NCBI GenBank assembly: GCA_036346395.1 | Contig: CM070604.1 | Coordinates: forward strand, 36,483,662-36,547,661 | DNA length: 64,000 nucleotides | From: Hsuehochloa calcarea | Taxonomy: Eukaryota; Streptophyta; Magnoliopsida; Poales; Poaceae | Direction: 5' to 3' | Shown here: piece after piece, positions 33,624-46,260 of the stretch | Position numbering within the stretch: the first letter of the stretch is position 1 | Layout of the letters: every line of letters begins with the position of its first letter | Program-made: the position numbers and the translations under genes | The notes under the pieces: generated by a model | Told to the model about the DNA's origin: nothing | The model's input: only the letters and a program-made list of their open reading frames with translations | Database searches by the model: none

Positions 33624-36600
33624 TGTAACAACCCAAAAGTTAGTATTCTCTATTATTTACACATAAAATCTTAATTTATGTATTTTTTAGCATTTATCTG
33701 CATTTTTGGCATTTTATTTAAGTTTGTTTCTATTTCTAACATCTCTGCCAGTTAGTATCCCCTTGGCCTGGCCTGTTTCTATTTCAACCCCTTTCTGTCC
33801 CAGGACCCACCTATGAGATCCCTTCATCCACTTCTCACATGCCTATTCACCGCGCACTCACACACCCACGTGGAGATGCGCTCCGCTTGCCTATCACTGC
33901 ACCCGGTCACTACCGATGGACCTAGTTGTCGCCACCTTAGCTCACACCATCCACCATTGCCTATCCATGTGTTTGTAAGCGTCATGCTACGTCACCATCA
34001 CCAGTCACGACCGAGTCACTGTCCAGATCGAGTCAGCGCGACTTCCTAACCGCCTTGCCATCATGTCCTTTCGCTTGTGCTCTACATCTCTCCTTGTCAC
34101 TCGCGCACGTGAGAGAGAGAGACACCTCGCCAATCTATTCTGCTGTTCTTGTGAGATCTCCTCCAACTCACCATTTCCAGCCATCTCTCCAAGAACTAGA
34201 GCTCTTGATCTTGTGGATTGTTGCGAACAACATCGTCTTCCTCGATGCCAGCGAGCACGCCACCGCACCATTCCTTCTCAGATCATCTTCCTTGCTTGAA
34301 GTGCGCGTCATATCCAGTCTTGAGCATCACTCATTCCCTTCCCATGCTAGTTCTTGTAGTTGAAGTCGTGGGGAGCTATGTCACCATCGTCTTCCTCATC
34401 TCCGGTCGCCTCCACAATCCTTGTTGATTTCCAACATTCTGGTGAGTCTTCGGCCGATCCTATTCATTTTCACCATCACTTGCATGAGTGTAAGCTTGTG
34501 CATGACTCCTTGTAGCTTGTCCTCTTGTCATGTTCACTGCCACAGTGAAGTCACCACTGCTGCCCCTGTTCTCTGTCACCCCATCACCTCTAGCCGTCTC
34601 TGTCGCCACCAAATACCGTGGTGAGCCCCTGGAATCCACCTAGTGCTAATGCGTGAGTTAGATTTTAAGCTTAGAGTATCTGGCCTAGGCCTTGTTGTAG
34701 TCACCTATGGCGTTGTTGTGGCTGCATGTTGTTAGCATGACTCCGATGACCTTTGGTTCCCATGCTCGGCCATTAGCATCGCACTCGCCTACTGATTTTA
34801 GTGCGCTTGGCCCGTATGCAAGAAATCACTCCTTCCAAGGAAGCCGTCATAGCCTGAGCTGCCTCATCGCACAACGCCGTTGTGTCACCGCTCTAGTGCA
34901 CCATCCCGGTCACCATCACTGCTAGTAGCTTCGCCGTAATGCCGCCTCCCAAACCTGTGACGTCGCCGCTCCACCACCGTCGAGCTCGGCCATGGCCGCT
35001 GTCGCCTCCCTTATTCCCCTCTCTTTGGAAAGTTCACCCCACACTGGGAGGATTAAGTTTGTGCTAATAATAGTGGTTAATTTAGTGAGTCACTGACATG
35101 TGGGACCGCCTAGTTAATTAATTGAGATTTTAATTTAACTAAGTTTTAAAACCTGAGTCGCTAACACATGGGTTCAATTGCCCTATAGACATATCTGTGA
35201 ACTCGGTTCACCGTAGACCCGACCCCACCTGTCAAATGAATGACGCAATAAATCTAGATTTCCTTTAGAAAGAAAATTAGAAATAAAAAAAACAAATCTT
35301 TGCATAGTGTTTCTCTTTTCTTTTTTTTTTGGAATTTAACAGCCGAACCAAATTCAAATGCTCATAACTTTCTCATTCAATCTCATGAGTTAAACTTGTT
35401 TCTAAATTTTTATAAAATCATGAACTTTTATAATATACAACAATATTTGAATTTTCTCTTTGTTCGAATTAATTTGGCTCTTATTTGAGTTAAGTGGCTT
35501 TTACTGATTAGATATTGTCGTCTCAGAAATCTCTGAAGTTGATCCAGAGCAGGAACATGTGTTCCATGAGCAAGGGAAGAACCTTCTTTGACCATATTGA
35601 TCCCATATTTTCACCGTTATGTATGTTGTGTTGAAAACTATTATGTATGCACGTAAATTTCGGTTAAAATTGCTATGCTTGTATGGTTGGTAGTTATACT
35701 CAATTGTTGCATTGACCCTACTTTGATAAGTTGATATCCTCATTGTTGTCAACCCAGTAATGCTATCCACTATTGGTAAAATTACTGTGGAATTTTATTT
35801 GGTACAATATAGTTGATTCTTAGTCATGCTTAACGATATTAGTCTAGCTAGGTTGGAAAAGCTTGATAAATTATTCAATCATGGGAGACAATTGTATATG
35901 TGCTTAGAGGTGGTACCTCTATTATTTTTCTATCAAATAAAAACAAAAAAATGTTTTTTAGATTTGGGCGGCTATATGATGAGACATGTGCATGTGCCAT
36001 AAACCCAAGTATATTTGTACAACCACACATGCCTTAAGGGAGGACCAAGCTTAATAAGTTATTGTATTCTAGCTATCAAACCACAAGTGGAAGATTGTTG
36101 GTTGAAATTAGGCTAGTGCGGGCATGGTGGAGGATACTTATGTTCGTAGGGGCTTTGCGAGGACCGCAAAGTTTTCCGACGCAACATATGTGTTCTTAGG
36201 ATTTTGGAGAGCTCTCCATATCCAAATGAGGTGTCAAAGTGTGGTTTGTTGTTAGGACCGGTAATGTAAAAGCTTTGTCATGAACTCTCAAATCAGGTAC
36301 CTTCGGTATTGCATGACATGGATGACATGGTAGGATGTTCATGTTGAGTGGGTAAAGTTGCATAACTTTTGTAGAGTGTAAACCTATTCGAATAGTCATG
36401 TCCCCGGTTATGGACATCACTTGGTTATATCCCACAATAAGTAGATTTATGTTTTGAACAATGGTTTGGATCATGTATGGATAGGGAATCCAAGCGTAGC
36501 TTGTTCGGCCAGAGTAATTGGGCATTGTTTTGTCGTTATGGTAGCAAGCCACTTGTTTATTTATGCTATTTATGCTATATTATTATCTATTGATTATCAA

Positions 36601-37164
36601 TGTCAAATGCTTCTACAACTTCGAATTGCATTCTATTACTCATTATTGCAAATGAAAGCTTGCTTTATGCAAAAATGGGAAAACTTAGTAGGATAGACAC
36701 CTCTCTCGACAAAGCCTTGTATATCATATAATATTTTCTATAAAGTCTTGTGGAGTAAAAATTTGTACTCACAATTGCTTGCTGAATAAATTCAGAAGAT
36801 GTGGATGAAGACCCGTTGATTGGACACTTATGTTGTGGATTTTGACGATGATGGTGCCGAGTTCTACGGCTTTAACCTCAGTTGGTTGCCTATGGGCTGA
36901 GGCATATCACATGGTCCCATTGTCTTTACTTATCATTTACTTCTGCTGCAAACACTTTATGTGATCCATTTGGCAGGGCGACCTCTTCGTGTAAAACTTG
37001 GTTTAGTGGACCTATGTACGTCTGTTTAATATTATGTGTACTACTATGTTTTTTACTCATGTATGGATGTGATGCAATGATATAATATGTATGTGATAGC
37101 TACTGATCATGGGACTAGTATGGTAAATACATAGGTTTTAGAATTAATTTTCCCTGGTCCGACA
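33624..37164 (+). repeat. Tekay/Del-type 5' LTR, 3.54 kb
   Basis: It has the same general plan as the LTRs at 26290 and 54833 but is well diverged. It carries the conserved block at about 36356-36420. GC-rich 33800-35000 has several open frames without recognisable products. Confidence 0.75.
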
Positions 37165-37168
37165 GCGT

Positions 37169-37180
37169 TGGTATCAGAGC
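37169..37180 (+). other. primer-binding site of the deleted Tekay/Del-type element
   Basis: tggtatcagagc, four bases after the LTR end, complementary to initiator-Met tRNA. Confidence 0.75.
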
Positions 37181-37915
37181 CATATTGACTGTAGGTTAAA
37201 CCCTTAGTTAGATTTGGCCGTTAATTTAAGGAATTGCGGTTTTAAAAATTTATTTGCAAATCTTATAAAAATTTTGAGAAAAATAAAAGTTATTATCTTG
37301 GTTTCCCTTATCTCTCTTAGCATCTACCTCTTGTCCTTATCTTGAATTGTTTTTAGTAAAATGGTTTACTAACACCTCCTCTTCCTTTCAAAACTTGTAG
37401 ATGGCCTAGTGGGTGCTTTGCCGCCATTCGGCCATAGCAAAGATGAGGGGACTGCCTGGTACCATGGCGGCCATGCTGCAGCATGCTGGTTTCATGCTGA
37501 ACCTGGAACTTTGTACTTTCAATGGCTTGTTGAACAAATTCAGAATATGTGGATGATGTCCTGTCGATCAGACACTTTTACGATGCGGGTTTTGGTGATG
37601 ATGACATCGAGTTCTAGGGATTTAACCCCATTAGGTTGCCTGTGGGATAAGGCATAACATATGAGCCCATTATCTTTTACTTATTGTTTACTTCCATTGC
37701 AAACACTTTATGTGAAATATTTGGCCAGTCGGCCAATTCATGTAAAACTTGGTTGAGTGGACCTTTGTACGACTGTTTAATATTTTGTACTACTCTGATA
37801 TATTTACTCATTTATGGATGTAATGTAACAATACAATATGTGTGTGCTAGCTACTAATCATAGAACTAGGACGATAAACACATAGGGTACATAAATAATT
37901 TTCCCAGGTCAGACA

Positions 37916-38399
37916 TGCCTCCACAGCGCGCTGCTGACCAACTAGGTCGACCGGCCGTGCGCCTCCGTGCACAGGCCGCTAGACTCCACCAAGAATTGTT
38001 TGGTTATGCCTCCGCACACCTTCACCAATCACCATCGACGGGCCGTCCGACTGTGCGCCTCTGAGCATGCGCCGTCGGTAACCACCATCTAGGCAATAGC
38101 AGCATGCATCCGTGTGCATGCCGCCATGAACCGAGCCAGCCTCCGCACCTCATCGCCTCTGCCTATGCATGAAGACGAGGTTAGCGGTTCCAGCTCCATC
38201 CTCAGTGAGAATGGAGTGGTCGCCGCCGCTGCCACAACTAGGGCTGGAAATGAGCCGAGCAGAGCCAGCTCGAGCCAGGCTAGCCCAAGCTCAGATGAAT
38301 AGTGGGTTCAGCTTGGATCATTTCAAAAATGAGCTAGGAAGGAGGCCTGGCTCGGCTCGAAATAAAGCTTGAGCCGGCTCGCGAGCCAAGCCCCCACTA
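37916..38399. other. unassigned GC-rich stretch with a GAGCCGAGC-rich repeat
   Basis: 37916-38230 is GC-rich with no recognised product. 38235-38395 is dense in variants of gagcc(a/g)agc and ggctcg on both strands, a low-complexity repeat often seen near grass transposons. It adjoins the lycopene cyclase fragment. Confidence 0.4.
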
Positions 38400-38746
38400 T
38401 CACTCAACATACTCCAGAGCTGCATGGCCATGCGCTCCTAGATGTCGTCCATGGTGAGCCCTAGGCGCACGACCAGCAAGGTCTCCTCGAGGAAGATCCT
38501 TGTCAGCGAGAAGGGCATGGTGTAGAGGAAGGTGGGCAAGTGGCAGTTTCGCTTCTTGATCTCGGAGCACTCGGGGAGGTGGGAATCACGCTAGTCAATG
38601 AAGAGCATCTTGTCGACGTCGAACGGGTGCCCGTCGACCTCGACGAGGATGCCGTAGGCGACCTAGTAGCTAGGGATGTAGGGCTTGTCATACTGCATGA
38701 AGCATTGGGAGATGAGGAGGGAGGAGGCCTCGTTGTGGACGACCTT
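38400..38746 (-). pseudogene. lycopene beta-cyclase gene fragment
   Basis: On the minus strand, from 38746 down, the frame reads CFMQYDKPYIPSY, a stop, VAYGILVEVDGHPFDVDKML, then FID, a stop, RDSHLPE, TFLYTMPFSLTRIFLEET and GLTMDDI followed by a third stop. This is the middle of plant lycopene beta-cyclase, the plastid FAD enzyme that closes both rings of lycopene to give beta-carotene. The FLEET motif is a known family signature. The three in-frame TAG codons replace Gln, Trp and Gln. Both ends of the enzyme are absent and there is no dinucleotide-binding start. The right side is cut exactly where a Gypsy LTR begins (38747). Confidence 0.85.
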
Positions 38747-39710
38747 TGATGAGGACATCCCTCCTTCGGATACACGTACTACACAAGACCCTCCAGATTT
38801 GGGTGTTGAACTACAAGGTCCTATGACAAGAGCTAGAGCACGTGACTTAATCTATCAGGTAAAATCATTTCTAGGGCTAAGTGTATTATTTGAGAACTCT
38901 ATGATGCTGCCTAATGGAGATGATTTACTTGTACTCAGAAATCTAGGATTACGACCAGTTCCGCAGGGTTTACGACCACTTCAAGAAGGCCTACGACCAG
39001 TTCAAGAAGGTCTACGACCACTTCAAGAAGGCCTACGACCAGTTCAAGAAGGTCTACGGCCACTTCAAGAAGGCCTACGACCAGTTCAAGAAGGTCCACG
39101 ACCAGTTCCGCAGGGCCTACGACCACTTCAAGAAGGCCTACGACCAGATGACTCATTGGGAGCAATCTACGACTAGAGAGGCGAGCACAGTACTCGTTGG
39201 ACACAATCTATGACCACTTCGACCAGAAATACGCGACACAAGGTGCTGCGTCACCGTTTTGGAAACTAATAAGACTTTGTAAACGTGACGAGGTCGGAGT
39301 CCAGGTTGTGTACGCCTCATCCCACGGCCGCACAACCCTAGGTCGACCTCCTCACGTCCCCTATATATATCGAGAGCCGCCATAGTTTAGAGGCGGGTTT
39401 TTCTTAGATTATTCTGCCAATTGCAGTTTCGCCGATTATCGGTTTGAGGAACCCCACTTGTAAACTTCATGCATATCCGCAATACAATACAGATTGCATC
39501 TACCTTGTTCTTGTGAGTTTCTTCGATTGCTTGCAGGAACATTAACCTTCGTGGTAAGGTCGATCGCGTGCAAGCGTGGTCGATAACGACAGGCGTGCGG
39601 GTGTAGCGAATTGCGAGGTGACGATCTGTTGGTCGGAAGCCTCAAAGCGTCAACGTCCTCACGATTTAACCAAATCGAACCTATCGGAAGATCGGGCGCG
39701 TGACTCATCA
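38747..39710 (+). repeat. family A 5' LTR (copy 2) with nine heptad-coding repeats
   Basis: It starts TGATGAGG and ends CTCATCA. An open frame (entering from 38685) runs through it to 39176. It includes nine full 21-bp repeats (38949-39137) that encode alternating LRPVQEG and LRPLQEG heptads, with two RPVPQG variants. The 3' LTR has five. Confidence 0.9.
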
Positions 39711-39712
39711 AG

Positions 39713-39724
39713 TGGTATCAGAGC
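39713..39724 (+). other. family A primer-binding site (copy 2)
   Basis: tggtatcagagc, two bases after the LTR, as in copy 1. Confidence 0.85.
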
Positions 39725-40807
39725 TAAGGTTGCCCGTTAGGTAATTTCGTTTATCCCCTTTTTGTGAGTTTTGTTCCATCACCTAGAGTCCAGAAAATTG
39801 CCCTACAAAAAGTTTTAGATCGTAATTATTCCGCTGTCCAAACCACTTTGTGCCTTCGCAATTGTGTTTTCAGTTTCGCGTTGTTGAATTCGAGTCCATC
39901 GTCGGTGTCTTTGTTGCTGGTCTAGTCGTCGTAATCTAGTTTCTAGCGTCGAGTATTTGTTGTTTCGATCATCTAGACACCCCCATACGACCACAACACC
40001 ACCCCCATACGACCACCTACTCGGATTCGGCTTCTCCACTTGGTCGGAAACGAACGCCTGGTCGGATTCGACCGACCACTCGTGTCCGACAACCCTATTT
40101 ATTATCTTGTTGCTCTCGGACACCCCACCCCCTGGTCGGAAACAATCGACTAGCTGGATTTTTCCCATAGCTAAGGTTCAGAGAGAGAGTATCTTTTAAT
40201 TACCTTTTTACCCCTGCTCTCCGGAAAAAAGTTTGTGACCCATATATATCCATAGTCCCAGAAAAGGGTTTTGAAGAGTTTTGAGTCAAGGTCACATTCG
40301 CAAAAAAAAGGAAACCCTAGGTTGGGTTTTTGCAGTCCAAAAAAAAGAAGAAAAAAAAAGAGAAAGAAAGCAAAGAGTGCAAAAAAAAGAGAAAGAAAGC
40401 AAAGAGTGAAAAAAGGGTTGCTTTGTGATTTTGGATCCGATTGTGTTTGTATCTACCCTATCCTTCCGTTTGCTTGAGCTAGTTCAAGGAACGCGATTGG
40501 GCCAGCAACTGTGACGAGTACTGTGGACTTTATTTCAGCTTTGCTAATCTGATTTCATTATTGCTATTCCTTGCTACTAAACGTTGCCTATCCGAGCTCC
40601 ACATACTTTCGGCCCTCAGATTGGATCCTCGCATTCGCCTCCGCCGTGGTCGTACATCCCACCTTCTCCGATCAGATCATCTGCTGTAATTTGGTAAGAA
40701 ACTCATAAGAGCTTGGTAAGACGCTTGTGAGTGTGTGATTCCATCCTCCGACCACCTAGTAGTGATAGGAATAATACTTTTGTGTTGTCTTTTGTCTACT
40801 ACTAACC

Positions 40808-42055
40808 ATGTCAGGTGAAGGATTGGATGCGCAAGAGTGTGTTTTGAGGGAAGAGCTCATTACACTCTTGGATGAACAACGCACTACTGTTAATGAGGAC
40901 ATCGACAGGAAGCTTCAAGCTACCATGATCACATTACAACGCTCAATCAACGATAGTATTGCAGCGCTCACTACACGCCTCGAAAGAATGGTGAACCGAC
41001 CACCAAACACTGGTCGTGTGGAACCTCATGGTGCAGCCCATGACCATGAGTTTGATAATGAGATGCACGACCACGACACCTTTGATGCACGACAACGGAA
41101 CCGGCCGAACTTCAACCATCAAGGTATGAGAGGTAACAACTTTCAGCAACATAATGCCCATGATGATCCATATGCTAAAGTCAAGTTCACTATACCATCT
41201 TTTGCGAGTGCTTATGATGCAGAAATATATCTAGATTGGGAGATGACGGTAGAACAGAAATTGAATGCTCACATAGTTCCTGAAGTGCATAGAGTTAGGC
41301 AAGCCACAAGTGAATTTAAAAACTTTGCCATCATTTGGTGGAATAGAGTTTGCACCGAAGGATTAGCGCCTACTACGTGGGATGGTTTAAAGGTTGCTAT
41401 GCGTAACAGATTTGTCCCACCTTCTTTTAAACGTGATTTGCGTAATAAATTGCAGCGCTTAAATCAAGGTAATAGATCCGTAGAAGAATATTATCAGGAG
41501 CTACAAATTAGCATGTTGCGTTGTGATATTATTGAGGATGAAGAAGCTGCAATATCACGTTTTTATGGAGGATTAAGACGTGAGATTCAGGACATAGTGG
41601 ATTATAAAGAATACGATAGTGTCCCTAGATTGTTCCAACTTGCATGTCCGCGTAAAAGAATTGCGGGGCGACAACAGAGGCCAAGGAACAATTTTGGGAG
41701 CATGTCTACACTACGACCAAAGGTCGGGCAAGCCAAAACACCCCACTTTCACTACGACGGTCTGCTGCCCCTCCTCGGCGGGTGCGTTCAGCGACCTCCG
41801 ACCACATCACATGCACCCGAGGTAAGCAAATCTACTAGTATACGGGCTCCAGCCAAGAGTTCTTCCTCGGTTGCTTCCACTGGTCGTACCACCGGGATTA
41901 TTTGCCACCGTTGCAAGGGAATGGGACACGTCATGAAGGACTGCTCAAGTCAGCGAGCATACCTTGCCACTACAGACGGTGGATATGTAAGTACTAGTGA
42001 TATTGAGGATGAATATGTACTTGCAGCTAACATTGCAGTGGAGGAGACGAGATGA
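40808..42055 (+). pseudogene. family A Gypsy gag (copy 2), open for 415 codons
   Basis: It starts at the same MSGEGLDAQE methionine as copy 1. An N-terminal helical part (1-75), a His/Asp-rich linker, the capsid-like domain (about 120-280) with LRNKLQRLNQGNRSVEEYYQ, and a CCHC knuckle CHRCKGMGHVMKDC (about 41910-41945) follow. A frameshift at about 42045 ends it at 42053-42055, just before the protease, which is read in another frame from 41997. Confidence 0.88.
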
Positions 42056-45000
42056 TAGAGGTGATCTTGATGGTGTAGAGGAGCAAGTAGCTGCTGTTGA
42101 CACCGAGTATCATATGAGCCTTGTTGCGCAACGAGTGCTGAGTGCACAAGTGGAGAGAGCGGAGCAAAATCAACGACATAACTTGTTTCAAACCAGATTT
42201 CTTGTGAAGGACAGAGCCTGCAGAGTCATCATTGATGGAGGGAGCTGCAACAACCTTGCAAGCTCCGAGATGGTCGAGAAGCTTGGCTTGACCACACAAC
42301 CCCACCCACGTCCCTACTACATCCAATGTTTCAATTCGTGTGGTAAGTTAAAGGTAAACAAAGTTGTGAACGTGCAATTTTCAGCTGGTAATTACAAAGA
42401 TAGTTCTGACTTTGATATAGTACCGATGCAAGCATGCTCTTTATTGCTCGGTAGGCCTTGGATATATGACAATGATATTTTGCACCATGGTAGAGCTAAT
42501 ACCTACTCGTTCTTACACAAGGGTAAGAAGATTAAGTTATTGCCTGTGACACCAGCTGAGATTTTGAAAGATGAAGAAGAGCGCGCTAAAAATGAAAGAA
42601 ACACCGATAAGCATGATTCTGAAAATCAGCAAGTAGCAAAACGTGTTTTCCCACCTAAAAGGGAGAAAGTGGCGTCTAGTCCTAAGTCCGAGGGGATTAA
42701 ATTGAAGGGATGTGTTATGATTGCCACTAAATCTGAACTTGCTGAAATTTGTGATAATGAACTGCCATGCTATGCTTTGATATGCAAAAATGCCTTATAT
42801 TCGCTTGAGGATATAGCTAGCTCTTTGCCTCCTGCTGTTGCTAACCTTTTGCAGGAGTATGTGGATGTATTCCCAGCTGAGGTACCCCCAGGATTACCAC
42901 CTATTTGAGGGATAGAGCATCAAATTGATTTGATCCCAGGAGCGACTTTGCCAAACCGTGCTGCATATAGGACCGATCCAGAGGAGACTAAGGAAATTCA
43001 GCGATAAGTCCAAGATCTTTTGGACCGTGGGTACGTCAGGGAAAGCCTTAGTCCTTGTGTTGTTCCAGTTCTTTTGGTTCCTAAGAAAGACGGTAGTTGG
43101 CGTATGTGTGTTGATTGCAGAGCCATTAATAACATTACTATAAGGTATCGTCATCCTATCCCTAGGCTAGACGACATGCTTGATGAATTGAGTGGTTCTA
43201 TTATTTTCACAAAGATTGACTTGCGGAGTGGTTACCACCAGATTAGAATGAAATTAGGAGATGAATGGAAAACTACTTTTAAAACTAAGTTCGGATTATA
43301 TGAGTGGTTAGTGATGCCTTTCGGTCTAACTAATGCACCTAGTACTTTTATGCGATTGATGAACGAGGTTTTACGCTCTTTCATTGGAAAATTTGTGGTG
43401 GTTTACTTTGATGATATCTTGATTTATAGCAAGTCACATGAGCTACATTTGAATCATATACGTGCTGTTTTTAATGCTTTGAGAGATGCACGTTTGTTTG
43501 GTAACCTCAAAAAGTGCACCTTTTGCACCGATCGAGTTGCGTTTCTTGGATATGTTGTGACACCACATGGAATTGAGGTGGATAAGACAAAGATTGTAGC
43601 CATCCAAAGCTGGCCGACGCCGACCACTGTGTCACAGGTGCGGAGCTTCCACGGCCTTGCTGGATTCTATCGGCGTTTTGTGCGGGATTTCAGCACCATT
43701 GCCGCACTATTGAATGAATTGACAAAGAAAGGAGTGTCTTTCCAATGGGGACCTGCGCAAGAGAAGGCATTCAACTTGTTGAAAGAGAAGCTCACCCAAG
43801 CACCCCTACTCCAACTCCCTGATTTTGGTAAGACTTTTGAGATTGAATGTGACGCTAGCGGGATTGGAATAGGTGGTGTATTGATTCAAGAAGGTAAACC
43901 GGTTGCATATTTTAGCGAGAAACTAAATGGGCCTAGTTTGAATTATTCCACCTATGACAAAGAATTGTATGCTTTAGTTCGTGTGCTTCAAACTTGGCAA
44001 CATTATTTATGGCCCAAAGAATTTGTTATACATTACGATCATGAATCGCTAAAACATATTAGAAGTCAAGCTAAACTGAATAAACGACATGCTAATTGGG
44101 TAGAATTTATTGAGTCGTTTCCATATGTCATAAAGCATAAGAAAGGTAAGGACAATGTGATTGCTGATGCGCTCTCTAGACGTTATACCATGTTATCTCA
44201 ACTTGACTATAAGATTTTTGGTTTGGAGTCCATTAAGAGTTTATATGTCACTGATTTGGACTTTAAGGAAGTGCTTGAACATTGTAAAGAAGGGAAGACA
44301 TGGAATAACTATGTGCTGAATGATGGTTTGATCTATCGTGCTAACAAGCTATGCATTCCAAATAGCTCTGTTCGTCTTTTCTTTATTACTGGAGGCACAT
44401 GGAGGAGGTTTGATGGTGCATTTTGGAGCAAAAAGAGAAGATGTCTTGACCACCCACTTCTTTTGGCCAAAGATGAGGCGTGATGTCGAGCGCTACGTGG
44501 CTCGCTGCACTACATGCAACAAAGCTAAGTCCCGTCTCCATCCACATGGACTTTATATGCCTCTTCCTATTCCTAGCGCCCCTTGGGAGGATAGCCCCAC
44601 ATTTGCACCCAGACCTGCAGATTTTGGGGTTAGCCCCACATTTAACATTTCAGATTTGAAACCATACGTGGGAGAAGAAGATGAGCTTGAGTCGAGAACG
44701 ACTCCAATTCAAGAGGGGGAGTATGATGAGGACATCCCTCCTTCGGATACACGCACTACACAAGACCCTCCAGATCTGGGTGTTGAACTACACGGTCCTA
44801 TGACAAGAGCTAGAGCACGTCACTTAATCGATCAGGTAAAGTTGTTTCTAGGGCTGAGTGTATTATTTGAGAACTCTATGATGCTGCCTAATGGAGATGA
44901 TTTACTTGTACTCAGGAATCAAGGTCCACGACCAGTTCCGCAAGGTCTACGACCACTACAAGAAGACCTACGACCAGTTCAAGAAGGTCCACGACCAGTT

Positions 45001-45141
45001 ACGCAGGGTCTACGACCACTACAAGAAGACCTACGACTAGTTGATTCGATTGGAACAATCTACGACCAGAAAAGCGAGCACAGTACTCGTTGGGCACAAT
45101 CTACGACCAAAGATAGCATGGACTCCTCAAGACCACCCTAG
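42056..45141 (+). pseudogene. family A Gypsy pol (copy 2), integrase core deleted
   Basis: The protease region has a DGG in place of the usual D(S/T)G (about 42235). The frame then stops at a TGA at 42906-42908 where copy 1 has Arg (CGA), and again at a TAA near 43005 where Gln is expected. Reverse transcriptase and RNase H are open from 43020 (YFDD at about 43407). The integrase HHCC finger is at 44390-44530, partly out of frame. At about 44600 the sequence jumps from SAPWED straight to the C-terminal PADFGVSPTF, so the three catalytic acidic residues are lost. The last 140 codons lie inside the 3' LTR and end at 45139-45141 with MDSSRPP. Confidence 0.88.
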
Positions 45142-45641
45142 GACCAAATCCTACGACCGGATCTTGAGCGAAATCGCAACACAAGGTGTCACGTCACCAT
45201 TTGAAACTAATAAGACTTTGTAAACGTGACAAGGTCGGAGTCCGGTTGTGTACGCTTCATCCCGGGCGCACAACCCTAGGTGGACCTCCTCACGTTCCCT
45301 ATATATATCGATGGCGCCATAGTTTAGAGCGGGTTTTCTTAGATTATTACGCCAATTGCGGTTTACGACTATCGGTTTGAGGAACCCCACTTGTAAACTT
45401 CATCCATATCCGCAATACAATTGATTGCATCTACCTTGTTCTTGTGAGTTGCTTGATTGCTTGCGGGAACAATAACATTCGTGGTAAGGTCGATCGCGTG
45501 CAAGCGTGGTCGATAACGACAGGCGTACGGGTGTAGCGAATTGCGAGGTGACGATCTGTTGGTCGGAAGCCTCGAAGCGTCAACGTCCTCACGACGAACC
45601 AAATCGAACCTATCGGAAGATCGGACCGCCGTGATTCATCA
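44724..45641 (+). repeat. family A 3' LTR (copy 2) with five heptad-coding repeats
   Basis: It starts TGATGAGG after a purine-rich caagagggggagta and ends GATTCATCA. Five full 21-bp repeats lie at 44926-45030. Several single-base deletions after 45180 distinguish it from the 5' LTR. Confidence 0.9.
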
Positions 45642-46260
45642 CTAACACTGTATTTAATGAAGAACTATTCCCAGCGTTAGGGGGATGAAAGGACCCAAGT
45701 TGGAATGTTGGGAACTATCATGGAATGATAGTAGTCTTCCTAATAAAGATCCACGCACCAAGGACTCTGAACAAGAGGTTCACGCACTAAGGATTGTTAA
45801 CTAGATGTTCAGAGGATAACAGATTTGCAAAATCTTGCAAATTAGCTACCAGATTCATTTATGGATCATAAAGGAGGTATAAAGTCACATATATCAGCGG
45901 TAAATACACCTGAAAGAGTAGAACCATCCCGAGTTTTAGGTTCTGCATCTGACTCCACCTCCTAGGTCAAAGGATCTCAAACCGCGAAGATGTCCGCAAA
46001 AGAGATATATTGAATAGGGAGAAACTCCATGAACCAAATATGAATGAGAAATGTTTGACAGACGTTACAACTTGAGTGAAGAAACGATGGGTGGTGCCCT
46101 GTACAGGAGTAGAGGGTGAGGCACCCCATGCTGGAGTACAGGGATAGGTGACTAGTGAAGGGGAACGTGCACCTGCCAACACTAGGGCAACGAAATAGTC
46201 AGACTCTGCTATTTTTCAAAATAGGAAGAGCTGATCGATTTAAATAAAGTTCCAATTGAA

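Larger units (their letters stand above)
33624..37915 (+). mobile_element. deleted Tekay/Del-type element: 5' LTR, short internal piece, 3' LTR end
   Basis: The LTR 33624-37164 begins TGTAACAACCC and ends GGTCCGACA. It is followed by a primer-binding site at 37169-37180. Only about 330 bases of internal sequence remain. 37510-37915 then repeats the last 400 bases of the LTR (compare tttgtactttcaatggc with 36768 onward) and ends GGTCAGACA. All gag-pol is gone. No matching target duplication was found at the two ends. Confidence 0.75.
38747..45641 (+). mobile_element. Ty3/Gypsy family A, copy 2, integrase deleted
   Basis: It is the same family as 10022-17473 but on the plus strand. LTRs are at 38747-39710 (964 bp) and 44724-45641 (918 bp), the primer-binding site at 39713-39724 and gag from 40808. 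The integrase catalytic core is missing, removed by a deletion at about 44600. The 5-bp flanks do not match (acctt on the left, ctaac on the right), and the two sides abut unrelated sequence, so this may be a recombinant of two insertions. Confidence 0.9.

Noticed and set aside
33624..37915. A 5-bp target duplication around the deleted Tekay-type element
   Set aside because: The left flank (cacct) and right flank (tgcct) share only three bases, so I do not claim one.
38949..39137. Regular 21-bp repeats as a possible CRISPR-like array
   Set aside because: The repeats are head to tail without unique spacers, lie in a plant LTR, and translate in frame as heptads.
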